A stretch of 64,000 nt of DNA, taken from NCBI RefSeq assembly GCF_031456835.1, contig NZ_JAVDVK010000001.1:3224001-3288000 (forward strand). The letters are read 5' to 3'. Of the stretch, positions 33,674-42,160 are shown piece by piece. Below the pieces are notes generated by a model, which was given only the letters and a program-made list of their open reading frames with translations, was not told the origin of the DNA and searched no databases. Each line of letters opens with the position of its first letter. Position 1 is the first letter of the stretch. Made by a program: the position numbers and the translations under genes. This DNA comes from Leifsonia shinshuensis. Its GTDB lineage: Bacteria; Actinomycetota; Actinomycetes; Actinomycetales; Microbacteriaceae.

Positions 33674-34396
33674 TCAGCGCGCGGAAGGCCGCACGACGAT
33701 GTCGCTGACGGTCGCCCGGGCGGGCAATCGGATGACGGCGAGGCACAGATCGGCGAGGTCCTCCGGGCGGAGCGCCCCCGCCAGTTCGTCGGGCGTCGGC
33801 GCGGTGGGGCGGTGGCGGACGAAGTCGGTGTCGATGAGCCCGGGTGAGATCGTCGTGACCCGGACGCCGTCGGCACCGGCTTCCAGCGCGGTGGCGCGCG
33901 CAAGCGCCGCGAGACCGGCCTTACTGGCCTGGTAGGCGGCTCCCGACATGTCGGGGACGAGAGCGGCGACGGAGGAGATGTGGATGAGCAGGCCGCCGCC
34001 GTCCGCGCGGAACCCGGGAAGTACCGCCTGCGTGAGGAGGAAGGCGGAGTCGAGGTTGCTCTCCAGCACCGACCGCCAGCCGGCGATCTCGAGCTGGTCC
34101 AGGCGGCGGCCCTTGAGGTTGACGCCGACGGCGTTGACGACGACGTCGATGCCGCCCGCGTCGTGCCGCAGAGATGACACGGCGTCGTTGAGCTGGGGCG
34201 CCGAGGTCGTGTCGGCGACCGCGACGTGCGCGGTCTCGCCGACAGCGGCAACGTCTGCTCGCACCTCCTCGAGACGGCTCCGGTCGCGCCCGAGCAGCAG
34301 GACGGTCGCGCCGTCCGCCGCCGCAGCACGGGCGACGGCGCGGCCGACACCGCCGGCTGCTCCCGCGACGAGCACTCGGGCTCCGGATGCGGTCAT
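33674..34396 (-). CDS. SDR family oxidoreductase
   Basis: A 240-residue SDR. The cofactor motif is AGAAGGVG (11-18), and the usual NNAG is altered to NAVG (88-91). Ser141-142, Tyr155 and Lys159 are present. It overlaps the LacI gene by four bases and therefore belongs to its transcript. It may catalyse a second redox step of the deoxysugar pathway next to the SDR downstream. Some related proteins with altered NNAG still work as dehydrogenases. Confidence 0.85.
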   Translation of the reverse strand: MTASGARVLVAGAAGGVGRAVARAAAADGATVLLLGRDRSRLEEVRADVAAVGETAHVAVADTTSAPQLNDAVSSLRHDAGGIDVVVNAVGVNLKGRRLDQLEIAGWRSVLESNLDSAFLLTQAVLPGFRADGGGLLIHISSVAALVPDMSGAAYQASKAGLAALARATALEAGADGVRVTTISPGLIDTDFVRHRPTAPTPDELAGALRPEDLADLCLAVIRLPARATVSDIVVRPSAR

Positions 34397-35427
34397 GCGA
34401 TTCTCCGTTCGCTGGAGGCCCGCACCACGAGGGTCGGCGGGAAGACGAGTGACGGACCTGTCTCGCGGTCGCCGCTTCCGCCGGCCGTCAGCCGGACGAC
34501 GGCCTCGGCCATCTCGCGCAGCGGCTGATGGATCGTCGTCAGGGCGGGCGATACGAGCTTGCCGATCGGGATGTCGTCGAAGCCCACCACGGCGAATTCG
34601 GCGATATCGCGGCCGGCATCCCGGATGGCGGCGGATGCACTGAGGGCGAACATATCGTTGACGGCGACCAGGGCCGTCGGCGGCTGGTCGAGCGCCAGCA
34701 GGGCGTGCACCGCGTCCCGTGCGAGCGGGCTGCTGTCCGCGTCCCCGAAGTCGGGCGAGCGGGGGACGAGGGCGTCGTCGAAGGGGATGCCGCTCTCGTC
34801 GAGCGCCCGGCGGTAGCCGGCGAAGCGCCGCTGGCGGCTGATCGTGCGCATCGCACCGGAGACGAAGGAGATGCGGGTGTGACCTCGCCCGAGGAGGTGC
34901 TGCGTCGCCATCCATGCGCCGGCTTCGTTGTCGATGCTGACGTTCAGAAGCTCGGGCGGGTCCGTCTGCTGATGTTCGCGGTCGAACGCGATGATCTGCA
35001 CGCCCGCGTCCATGGCGGGGCGCAGGTGTTCGAGCGACGGGAGCGAGGTGGAGAGCACGATGTGCTCGATGCCGTCGGCCCAGAGCTGCTCGACGTAGGC
35101 GCGCTCGCGCTCGGGATCGCGCTCGCTGTTGCAGAGGTATATCTGCCGTCCGTGCGCGTGGAACGCCGCTTCGAGATGGGCGGCCCACGATCCCCAGAAC
35201 GGGTTGGCCACGGAGGGGACGATGAGACCCAGGGTGGGGTTGGGGGCGCCGCGGAGCTGCTGTGCCACACGGCTCGGCCGGTAGGAGAGCGACTCCATCG
35301 CCTCGAGCACGCGTCGGCGCGTCTCCGGCTGCATGAGGTGCTCGCGCGCATTGAGCAGGTTCGAGACCGTGGAGGGTGAGACTCCGGCGGCCTGGGCGAC
35401 ATCCCTGATCGTTGCGATCGCTCTCAC
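34393..35427 (-). CDS. LacI family transcriptional regulator
   Basis: A 344-residue regulator. The headpiece (TIRDVAQAAGVSPSTVSNLLN, about 6-27, split around the turn) and hinge (SYRPSRVAQQLRG) are canonical; the effector domain shows GLIVPSVANPFWGS and VVGFDDIPIGKLVSPALTT. The start is GTG 35427. It is divergent from the long fucoside-utilisation operon, and the 100-base gap contains a tandem 20-base repeat. It is the best candidate for the local repressor of that operon. Confidence 0.92.
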   Translation of the reverse strand: MRAIATIRDVAQAAGVSPSTVSNLLNAREHLMQPETRRRVLEAMESLSYRPSRVAQQLRGAPNPTLGLIVPSVANPFWGSWAAHLEAAFHAHGRQIYLCNSERDPERERAYVEQLWADGIEHIVLSTSLPSLEHLRPAMDAGVQIIAFDREHQQTDPPELLNVSIDNEAGAWMATQHLLGRGHTRISFVSGAMRTISRQRRFAGYRRALDESGIPFDDALVPRSPDFGDADSSPLARDAVHALLALDQPPTALVAVNDMFALSASAAIRDAGRDIAEFAVVGFDDIPIGKLVSPALTTIHQPLREMAEAVVRLTAGGSGDRETGPSLVFPPTLVVRASSERRIA

Positions 35428-35455
35428 CTGACTTCCTGTTGACGTGATTTGGAAT

Positions 35456-35495
35456 CACTGTATCGTTGCACAAACCACTGTATCGTTGCACAAAA
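35456..35495. repeat. Tandem 20-bp repeat in the divergent promoter region
   Basis: CACTGTATCGTTGCACAAAC is followed immediately by the same 20 bases with only the last base changed to A. Each copy includes a central CG within GCAACGATAC on the other strand, the style of LacI-family half-palindromes. Two sites exactly 20 bases apart (about two helix turns) would place two repressor dimers on one face of the DNA. Confidence 0.6.
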
Positions 35496-35527
35496 TTCCC
35501 CCCGACGTCCCGACAAAGGAGTTCGCC

Positions 35528-36355
35528 ATGCCCCATGATGATCCGAAGACGACGTGGAGTGTCTTCACCAAACCGTGGCGCGAGCCGCAGGTCGGAGCTC
35601 TCGGTGAGCTGGTCGCGGGGATGGGATTCGACGCCGTCGAGCTTCCGGTGCGCCCCGGCTACCAGGTCACCCCGGACGAGGTGTCGACAGCTCTGCCCGC
35701 CGCGGCGCGCGAGCTTGCGCGTTCAGGTGTGAGGGTCGCGAGCATCGCCTCCGGAACGGATGACGCGACCTTCGCCGCCTGCGCGGATGCGCGCGTGCCG
35801 TTCATCCGGATCATGGTGCCGATCGGGGTGAACGGCTACGCCGCGACCGGTACGGAGATCCGCCGTGTGCTCGCCGGTCTCTCCGAGCGCGCCGAACGCT
35901 ACGGGGTCCGCGTTGCCGTCCAGCCGCACTACGACGACTACATCGCCGACTCCTCGGAGCTCTTCGCTCTGCTCCAGGATGTCGACCCCCGCCACGTCGC
36001 GGCGATCTGGGACTCGGCTCACGACGCCCTCGCGAGGAAGCGGCCCGAGCACGGGTTGGAACTGCTCTGGCCCTGGCTCGGCATCGTCAATCTCAAGAGC
36101 GCCTACTACGAGCGGATCGACGAACCGGCGTCCGCGTTCGGGGACCCGGTCTGGGAGCCGGTGTTCACCGACGCCCGCAGCGGCATGGCGGAGTGGGGTC
36201 GCGCGCTCGCCTACCTCGCGGAGCGCGGGTTCGCCGGGCCGATCTGCCTCACCGCCGAGTACACCGACGAGAGCGACCTCGTGGCGAAGGTGACGCGCGA
36301 TCTCGAATACGCGCAGAGTCTGCGGGCCGCGGCCGGCGCCGGAGTGGCCCGATGA
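35528..36355 (+). CDS. Sugar phosphate isomerase/epimerase-like TIM-barrel protein
   Basis: A 275-residue AP-endonuclease-2/xylose-isomerase-like barrel. It has family features such as LVAGMGFDAVELPVRPGY near residue 28-45, VAVQPHYDDYIAD near 136 and IWDSAHDALARK near 164, plus a late CLTAEYTD with the metal-binding glutamate. It probably isomerises or epimerises a keto-sugar or inosose in the cytosol. It is the first gene of the plus-strand operon and overlaps the next gene by ATGA. The function is not more precise than that. Confidence 0.83.
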   Translation: MPHDDPKTTWSVFTKPWREPQVGALGELVAGMGFDAVELPVRPGYQVTPDEVSTALPAAARELARSGVRVASIASGTDDATFAACADARVPFIRIMVPIGVNGYAATGTEIRRVLAGLSERAERYGVRVAVQPHYDDYIADSSELFALLQDVDPRHVAAIWDSAHDALARKRPEHGLELLWPWLGIVNLKSAYYERIDEPASAFGDPVWEPVFTDARSGMAEWGRALAYLAERGFAGPICLTAEYTDESDLVAKVTRDLEYAQSLRAAAGAGVAR

Positions 36356-37338
36356 CCGCCGGCGGCACCCGGCCGGTGCGCGTTGCCGTCATCGGCGCCG
36401 GCCAGATGGCGAACCTCGTCCACTACCCGTCGTTGTCGTCGCTGCCCGACGTGGAGATCGTGGGTATCTGCGACCTCTCACCGGAGCGCCTCCGGGCGAC
36501 CGGCGAGCGCTGGGGCATCTCCGCTCTGTTCGACGACTGGTCGGCGATGCTCGACGAGACGCGCCCGGATGCCGTCTATGTCATCGGTCCCCCCGAACTC
36601 ATGTTCGGCATCTGGTGTGACTGCCTGACTCGCGGGCTCGACCTCTTCGTCGAGAAGCCGCTGGGCCTGACCGTCCACCAGGCGAGAACGCTCGCCCGTC
36701 TCGCCGACGAGAACAACTGCATCACCCAGGTCGGCTTCCAGCGGCGTTCGTCCGCGCTCCTGGAGCGCATGGTCGGGCGGGTCCGCGAGCGGGGCGAGGT
36801 CGTCCATGCCGTGTGCCGGTTCTACAAGAACGATCCGACCCCGATGGTGTCGGCACGCGACAGGATGATGGACGACGGCGTCCATGTGATCGACACCCTC
36901 CGGCACCTCTGCGGCGGCGAGGTCGTCGCCGTCTCGGATGTGACGCGCAGGGTCATCGTCGACGAGATCAACTTCGTCGCGGCGACGCTCGAGTTCGACA
37001 CGGGCGCCGTCGGGGTGATGATCACGAACTGGACGAGCGGCCGCAGGACGTTCGGCGTGGAGGTGCACGGGCCGGGGATCATGGCGGAAGGCGACCTCGA
37101 GGTCGGGGCCACCATCTGGGACGCGGAGGGGCGGGAGGAGCTCGATGCCGGCGAGGTGGCGGGCTCGCCGGACCTCCATGTCCGCGGAGGCTTCCTCGCC
37201 AAGAGCGCCGAATTCATCGAGGCGGTGCGTTCGCGCCGTCTTCCCTCGTCGCACTTCGGCGATGCGCTGAAGACGATGACCGTCGCCGAGACCATCCTGG
37301 CGCACGATCTGCTGAAACCGAGCGAACGAAACGTTTAG
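36352..37338 (+). CDS. Gfo/Idh/MocA family oxidoreductase
   Basis: A 328-residue NAD(P)-dependent sugar dehydrogenase. The Rossmann motif GAGQMANLVHYPSL is near residue 15, and the family EKPLGLTV (EKP lysine near residue 104) and the GVHVIDTLRHL catalytic-region histidine motif follow. It is coupled to the isomerase by an ATGA overlap. Such pairs commonly oxidise and isomerise a sugar in tandem. Its last codons overlap a CGAAACGTTTAG dyad belonging to the next promoter. Confidence 0.87.
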   Translation: MTAGGTRPVRVAVIGAGQMANLVHYPSLSSLPDVEIVGICDLSPERLRATGERWGISALFDDWSAMLDETRPDAVYVIGPPELMFGIWCDCLTRGLDLFVEKPLGLTVHQARTLARLADENNCITQVGFQRRSSALLERMVGRVRERGEVVHAVCRFYKNDPTPMVSARDRMMDDGVHVIDTLRHLCGGEVVAVSDVTRRVIVDEINFVAATLEFDTGAVGVMITNWTSGRRTFGVEVHGPGIMAEGDLEVGATIWDAEGREELDAGEVAGSPDLHVRGGFLAKSAEFIEAVRSRRLPSSHFGDALKTMTVAETILAHDLLKPSERNV

Positions 37339-37405
37339 TGACCGGTGTTATCTATTGACTTCGCATTCCTGGTGCTCTTACCATCACTGAAGTCGTAACG
37401 TTTCG
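37327..37405 (+). promoter_or_regulatory. Promoter flanked by two LacI-type dyads
   Basis: CGAAACGTTTAG (37327-37338) and CGTAACGTTTCG (37394-37405) share the central AACGTT typical of LacI-family operators and are 66-67 bases apart. Between them TTGACT (37355-37360) and a weak TTACCA region 17 bases later look like -35/-10. This would give the transporter and glycosidase genes their own, looped, repressible promoter. Confidence 0.55.
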
Positions 37406-37428
37406 CTCTCATACTCAAGGAGGAGTTC

Positions 37429-38700
37429 ATGAAGTCACGGTTGAAAAGCCCGAGGCGACGGGGACGCGTCGGCGTCGCCGTCGCGGTCGCGAGCGTTCTG
37501 GCCCTCGCTCTCGCCGCCTGTTCCGGCGGCGGCGGTGGAACGTCGGGCCTCGACGGCAAGACGCTGAAGATGTACACGTGGATCGGCGGCAAGGCCGACA
37601 AGCAGCAGTGGAGCGACTACATCGCCGGAGGCAAGCACGCCGACCCAGACATGGCAGTGAGCTTCTCCGGCCCGCCGATCGGTGACTACTACACCAAGCT
37701 GCCCACCGTGATGCGGAGCAGCAGCGCGCCGTGCCTGGTCACGTTCCAGAACGGCCGGGTGGGCCAGTACGTGCAGGGGCTGGAGCCGTTGGACGACCTG
37801 GCGAAGAAGAACAAGGTCGACTTGTCGGCGTACAGCTCGGCGATGCTCGAGCAGCTCAGCGTCGACGGCAAGCTCTACTCCATCCCGTTCAATGCCGGTC
37901 CGACCGTTGTCCTCTACAACAAGAAGATGTTCAAGGACGCCGGGGTGGCTGAGCCCACCAACAACTGGACGACCGACGACTTCATCGCTGCAGCGAAGGC
38001 GACCACGCGGAACGGCGTGTACGGCTTCGCGATCCCGCAGGGCTCGAACCCCATCAGCACCCTCATGGCGGCTGATGGCCACCCCTGGGCAGACGAGAAG
38101 GGCCCGAAGCTCGACGACCCGAACTTCCGCGACGCGCTGCAACTGCTCGTCGACCTGTCGAACAAGTACAAGGTGGCGAAGCCGCTCGAGGCGGCCGCGG
38201 GCGGCACTTTCCCGGACATCGACGCGTTCAACACCGGTCAGTCGGCCATGGAGATGCAGGGACTGTGGGATCTGCAGCACGCCCAGCAGAGTCTCGGCAA
38301 GGACAACGTCGGCATCGCGGTCATTCCGAGCAAGAGCGGCACTTCGAAGGGGTTCATCGGCGGTTCGGGCTTCGGCATCACGAAGACGTGCGGTGACAAG
38401 CAGAAGGCGTTCAAGGCCATCGAGGCGATGACGAGCAAGAGCGGGCTGGACTTCGTAACGAAGTCGCAGGCTTCCGTCCCGGCACGGCTCGACTCGCTCG
38501 ATGCCTGGTCCAAGAACGTCGGGTCGCCGGAATTCACCGCGGTCATCAAGCAGATGACCGGTGACGCGACTCCGTCGCCTGTTCCTTCGAACCAGGCTCA
38601 GATCGACACCCTTCTGACGCAGTACGAGGTGAATGCGTTCTCGGGCAAGAACACGGTCGCCGAAGTGCTGCAGCAGGTGAAGGCCGGCCTCGGGCAATGA
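37429..38700 (+). CDS. Sugar ABC transporter substrate-binding lipoprotein (family 1)
   Basis: A 423-residue SBP_bac_1 protein. The signal peptide (MKSRLKSPRRRGRVGVAVAV) ends in the lipobox LAAC at about residue 31, so it is anchored outside. The mature chain has the two-lobe pattern (KMYTWIGGKADKQQW; PFNAGPTVVLYNKKMFKDAG). The ribosome site AAGGAGGAG is very strong. It should bind a fucosylated oligosaccharide or L-fucose, given the fucosidases downstream. The stop overlaps the permease start by ATGA. Confidence 0.92.
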   Translation: MKSRLKSPRRRGRVGVAVAVASVLALALAACSGGGGGTSGLDGKTLKMYTWIGGKADKQQWSDYIAGGKHADPDMAVSFSGPPIGDYYTKLPTVMRSSSAPCLVTFQNGRVGQYVQGLEPLDDLAKKNKVDLSAYSSAMLEQLSVDGKLYSIPFNAGPTVVLYNKKMFKDAGVAEPTNNWTTDDFIAAAKATTRNGVYGFAIPQGSNPISTLMAADGHPWADEKGPKLDDPNFRDALQLLVDLSNKYKVAKPLEAAAGGTFPDIDAFNTGQSAMEMQGLWDLQHAQQSLGKDNVGIAVIPSKSGTSKGFIGGSGFGITKTCGDKQKAFKAIEAMTSKSGLDFVTKSQASVPARLDSLDAWSKNVGSPEFTAVIKQMTGDATPSPVPSNQAQIDTLLTQYEVNAFSGKNTVAEVLQQVKAGLGQ

Positions 38701-39656
38701 CGTTCGTGCGTCTGGACCGTGCGGAGGAAGAGGTCTCCGAGGGGTCCGTCGCCCAACCGGAGCGTCCGAGGGGCCGGCTTCGTCGCCGGCTCCTCGGGGG
38801 CCCCCGCTGGGTGGGGTGGGTCTTCGTGCTCCCCGGGCTCATCGGCCTGGCAGTATTCATCGTCATTCCGCAGGTCGCCTCGCTGATCTTGGGTTTCTCG
38901 GATTCGACCCTGCTGGGAGGCACCCAGTTCACCGGCACGGAGAACTACGTCCGGCTGCTGAGCGACCCGCAGTTCCTCAACAGCGTCCTGGTGACCGCGA
39001 TCTTCGTGCTCATCTACGTCCCGGCCAACATCGCGATCTCGATGGCGATGGCGCTGTGGCTGAAGACGCGCATCGCGGGCCGCAACTGGCTCCGCGTGAT
39101 CTTCCTGATCCCGGCGCTGTCACCGATGGTGGCGAACGCCGCGGTCTTCCGGTTGCTGTTCCAGAAGGACGGCGCCGTGAACCAGGCGCTGGCGGGGATC
39201 GGACTGGCCCCGATCCCGTGGCTTAGCGACGGGAATTGGGCGCTGGCCGTCGTGATCGGCGTCTCGCTCTGGCAGTCCTTCGGGTACAACATGATCGTGC
39301 TCGGCGCTGGTATCGATTCGATCAGCCCCGACGTCATCGCTGCATCGCGGATCGACGGGGCGGGCCGGTTCCGTCGCTTCTTCTCGATCACGCTGCCGCT
39401 GGTCAGCCCTGCCCTGTTCTTCACCACCGTGCTCACCGTGATCGGCGCCTGGCAGACCTTCGCCCAGGCTTACGTGATCACCGGCGGGGGCCCGGGCAAC
39501 AGCACGATGACGATCATGCTGTACCTCTACCAGACCGCCTTCACGAACAACCAGCTGGGCTATGCGTCGGCCATCGCGACCGTCCTGTTCGTGATCATCG
39601 CGGTCTTCACGCTGTTCCAACTCTGGGGACAGAGGAAGTGGGTCCACTATGACTGA
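38697..39656 (+). CDS. Sugar ABC transporter permease (MalF/UgpA type)
   Basis: A 319-residue permease with six membrane helices, the first near residue 40 (GWVFVLPGLIGLAVFIVIPQ), and the EAA-loop region DVIAASRIDGAGRFRRFFSI near 213-232. It overlaps both neighbours (ATGA at its start, eight bases at its end) and forms the channel with the next gene. No ATPase is encoded in the operon. Confidence 0.92.
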   Translation: MTFVRLDRAEEEVSEGSVAQPERPRGRLRRRLLGGPRWVGWVFVLPGLIGLAVFIVIPQVASLILGFSDSTLLGGTQFTGTENYVRLLSDPQFLNSVLVTAIFVLIYVPANIAISMAMALWLKTRIAGRNWLRVIFLIPALSPMVANAAVFRLLFQKDGAVNQALAGIGLAPIPWLSDGNWALAVVIGVSLWQSFGYNMIVLGAGIDSISPDVIAASRIDGAGRFRRFFSITLPLVSPALFFTTVLTVIGAWQTFAQAYVITGGGPGNSTMTIMLYLYQTAFTNNQLGYASAIATVLFVIIAVFTLFQLWGQRKWVHYD

Positions 39657-40518
39657 GAACCGGCTCCCGGCCCCCGGCTCGCGCTGGCGCCGTCGCGGGA
39701 GGACCATCGGGTTCGCGGCGAACACCACGGCGGCGTGGCTGTTCGCGCTGGTGTTCTCGTTCCCGTTGATCTGGACGTTCTTCACCGCGCTGAAGCCGGC
39801 GAACGAGGTGTTCGCGGCGCAGATCACCTTCATCGGCTCGAAGGTGCTCTGGTCCAACTTCGTGGACGCCTGGACCGAGGTCGACTTCGGGCGGCTGATG
39901 ATCAACAGCCTGGTCGTCGCGGCCATCTCGACGGTGCTCACCCTGATCGTGGCGACACTCACGGCGTTCGCGTTCGCGCGGCTGCGCTTCCCCGGACGCA
40001 GCGCGATCTTCCTCCTGTTCGTCATCACGCTGACGCTGCCGAGCGAGGTCGCCGTCGTCCCCCTGTTCCTCGGTTTCGACCAGGCCGGACTGGCCGACAC
40101 CTGGGTGGCTCTCATCCTGCCGGGTCTGTTCGGGGCCTTCGGCGCGTTCCTGCTCCGGCAGTTCATGCTGCAGATCCCCGCGGAGCTGGAGGAGGCCGCC
40201 CGTCTCGACGGCGCATCCACCTGGCGCATCCTGATCAGCGTCATCGTGCCGCTCGTGCGGCCGGCGCTCTCGGTTCTGGCGATCTTCGCCTTCCTGGGCA
40301 GCTGGAACAGCTTCCTCTGGCCGTTGATCATCCTCAACAGCGCGGAGAAGTGGACCATCCCGATCGGGATCGCCGGATTCACGACCCAGACCGGCACGCA
40401 ATGGCAGCTGCTCATGGCCGCGTGCGTGATGACGATCGCCCCCGTGGTGCTCGTCGTCGCGTTCGCACAGAGACAACTGGTGGCCGCGATCGGCGCGGGC
40501 GCCTTCGGCGGCCGTTGA
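39649..40518 (+). CDS. Sugar ABC transporter permease (MalG/UgpE type)
   Basis: A 289-residue permease. The membrane helices begin near residue 24 (AANTTAAWLFALVFSFPLIW), and the EAA loop reads ELEEAARLDGASTWRILISV near 179-198. It is the partner of the preceding permease. The start ATG lies inside the end of the previous gene. The gene ends 20 bases before the first fucosidase, so transport and hydrolysis are on one message. Confidence 0.92.
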   Translation: MTENRLPAPGSRWRRRGRTIGFAANTTAAWLFALVFSFPLIWTFFTALKPANEVFAAQITFIGSKVLWSNFVDAWTEVDFGRLMINSLVVAAISTVLTLIVATLTAFAFARLRFPGRSAIFLLFVITLTLPSEVAVVPLFLGFDQAGLADTWVALILPGLFGAFGAFLLRQFMLQIPAELEEAARLDGASTWRILISVIVPLVRPALSVLAIFAFLGSWNSFLWPLIILNSAEKWTIPIGIAGFTTQTGTQWQLLMAACVMTIAPVVLVVAFAQRQLVAAIGAGAFGGR

Positions 40519-40538
40519 GCCGCGACGGACGGAGACAC

Positions 40539-42089
40539 GTGAACCTGGAACCACTCGACCCCTCGACCCTGCCCGCGCCCGTCGACGTGTCGGACAACCG
40601 CGCCGCGCTCGCGCAGGTCGACGCCGTCATCGACGCCGGCCCGTTCGACGCCACCTGGGAGTCGCTCTCGGGGTATCGCGTGCCGCAGTGGTACCGCGAC
40701 GCGAAGTTCGGCATCTTCCTCCACTGGGGGGCCTTCTCCGTGCCGGCGTTCGGCAACGAGTGGTACCCGCGCACCATGTACCGGCGGGGGACACCCGCGT
40801 TCGAGCACCACGTGGCGACCTACGGGCCGCAGGATCGTTTCGGCTACAAGGACTTCCTGCCGCACTTCCGGATGGAGCGCTACGACCCCGAGCAGTGGGT
40901 CGCCCTGTTCAAGCGGGCGGGCGCGCAGTTCGTGGTGCCGGTCGCGGAGCATCACGACGGCTACACGATGTACGACACCGCCCGTTCGCGCTGGAAGGTC
41001 ACGGAGATCGGGCCGAAGCGCGACGTGATGGGCGACCTGCTGTCGGCCGTCGACCGGTCCTGGCTCGTCACCGGTGCCTCGACGCACCGGGCCGAGCACT
41101 GGTTCTTCATGAATGGGGGAGCGGAGTTCGACTCCGATGTCCGCGACCCTGCGTACGCCGACCTGTACGGGCCGGCCCTGCGCAAGGAGATGAACCCGAC
41201 CGAGCGGTTCCTCGAGGACTGGCTGCTGCGCACGGTCGAGATCATCGACTCGTATCGTCCGCAGATCCTGTACTTCGACACGGGCATCGAGGAGCCGTCG
41301 TTCGAGCCCTACATCCGCCGCCTCGCCGCGTACTACTACAACCGGGCCGCCGAATGGGGCCGCGAGGTGGTCATCAACTACAAGTGGGATGCGTTCGCCC
41401 CCGGATCCGCGGTGCTCGACATCGAGCGCGGCACGATGGGCGGCATCCGCGACGACGTCTGGCAGAACGACACCTCCGTGTCGCGGACGTCGTGGAGCTG
41501 GGTCGAAGGGCACGAGTACAAGGACGCGTCCGAACTCATCCAGGAACTCGTCGACGTCGTCGCCAAGAACGGGAACCTGCTGCTGAACGTCGGCCCGCGG
41601 CCCGACGGGACCATCGCCGAGGAGGAGGTCGCGCTGCTGGAGGCGGTCGGCGACTGGCTGGCCGTTCACGGCGAGGCGATCTACGGTTCCAGCCCCTGGA
41701 CCGTCTTCGGCGAGGGGCCGACCGCTCCCGCCGGCGGATCGTTCACCGACGCCGCCGCACCGGTGTACACGGCGGAGGACCTCCGTTTCACCCGGATGAC
41801 GGAGGTCGGCCACGACTACGTCTACGCGATCGGGATGGTGCGGCCGGAGGACGGCCGCATGCGCATCCGCAGCTTCGGGTCGGGGAGCCGGTTCGTCGAC
41901 CGGCCGATCGTGGACGTGCGCGTGCTGGGCTCGTCCGAGCGACCGGAGTGGACGCGCACGGCCGATCACCTGGAGGTCGTGCTCCCGTCCGCGGAGACCT
42001 CGGGACCCGGCGGCGCGGTGGTGCGCATCGAGCTGGAGCCGGCCGCTGCCGAGACGCGCATCGACTTCTTCCACGGCCTCAACATCTGA
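40539..42089 (+). CDS. Alpha-L-fucosidase, glycoside hydrolase family 29 (copy 1)
   Basis: A 516-residue GH29 enzyme without signal peptide, so intracellular, releasing L-fucose from imported oligosaccharides. The barrel has WYRDAKFGIFLHWGAFSVPA (51-70), AEHHDG (136-141) and the nucleophile Asp247 in LYFDTG. The C-terminal beta-domain is present. GTG 40539 is the start, after a GACGGAGACA ribosome region that is repeated before copy 2. It is about nine-tenths identical by eye to the next gene, a tandem duplicate. Confidence 0.92.
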   Translation: MNLEPLDPSTLPAPVDVSDNRAALAQVDAVIDAGPFDATWESLSGYRVPQWYRDAKFGIFLHWGAFSVPAFGNEWYPRTMYRRGTPAFEHHVATYGPQDRFGYKDFLPHFRMERYDPEQWVALFKRAGAQFVVPVAEHHDGYTMYDTARSRWKVTEIGPKRDVMGDLLSAVDRSWLVTGASTHRAEHWFFMNGGAEFDSDVRDPAYADLYGPALRKEMNPTERFLEDWLLRTVEIIDSYRPQILYFDTGIEEPSFEPYIRRLAAYYYNRAAEWGREVVINYKWDAFAPGSAVLDIERGTMGGIRDDVWQNDTSVSRTSWSWVEGHEYKDASELIQELVDVVAKNGNLLLNVGPRPDGTIAEEEVALLEAVGDWLAVHGEAIYGSSPWTVFGEGPTAPAGGSFTDAAAPVYTAEDLRFTRMTEVGHDYVYAIGMVRPEDGRMRIRSFGSGSRFVDRPIVDVRVLGSSERPEWTRTADHLEVVLPSAETSGPGGAVVRIELEPAAAETRIDFFHGLNI

Positions 42090-42112
42090 CGGCGATGAAC
42101 GGAGAACCACAC

Positions 42113-42160
42113 ATGACAGCGATCGACAGGGTGCCGACCCGCACCGACGGAGACATATGA
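42113..42160 (+). CDS. Vestigial 15-codon start of a duplicated aldo/keto reductase, now a coupled leader
   Basis: MTAIDRVPTRTDGDI then TGA. Its first ten codons match the first ten of the aldo/keto reductase after copy 2 (MTTNDTVPTR) at seven positions, and the upstream bases are alike as well. The stop overlaps the copy 2 start (ATGA), so translation of this leader could feed copy 2. It marks the duplication joint. Confidence 0.55.
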   Translation: MTAIDRVPTRTDGDI

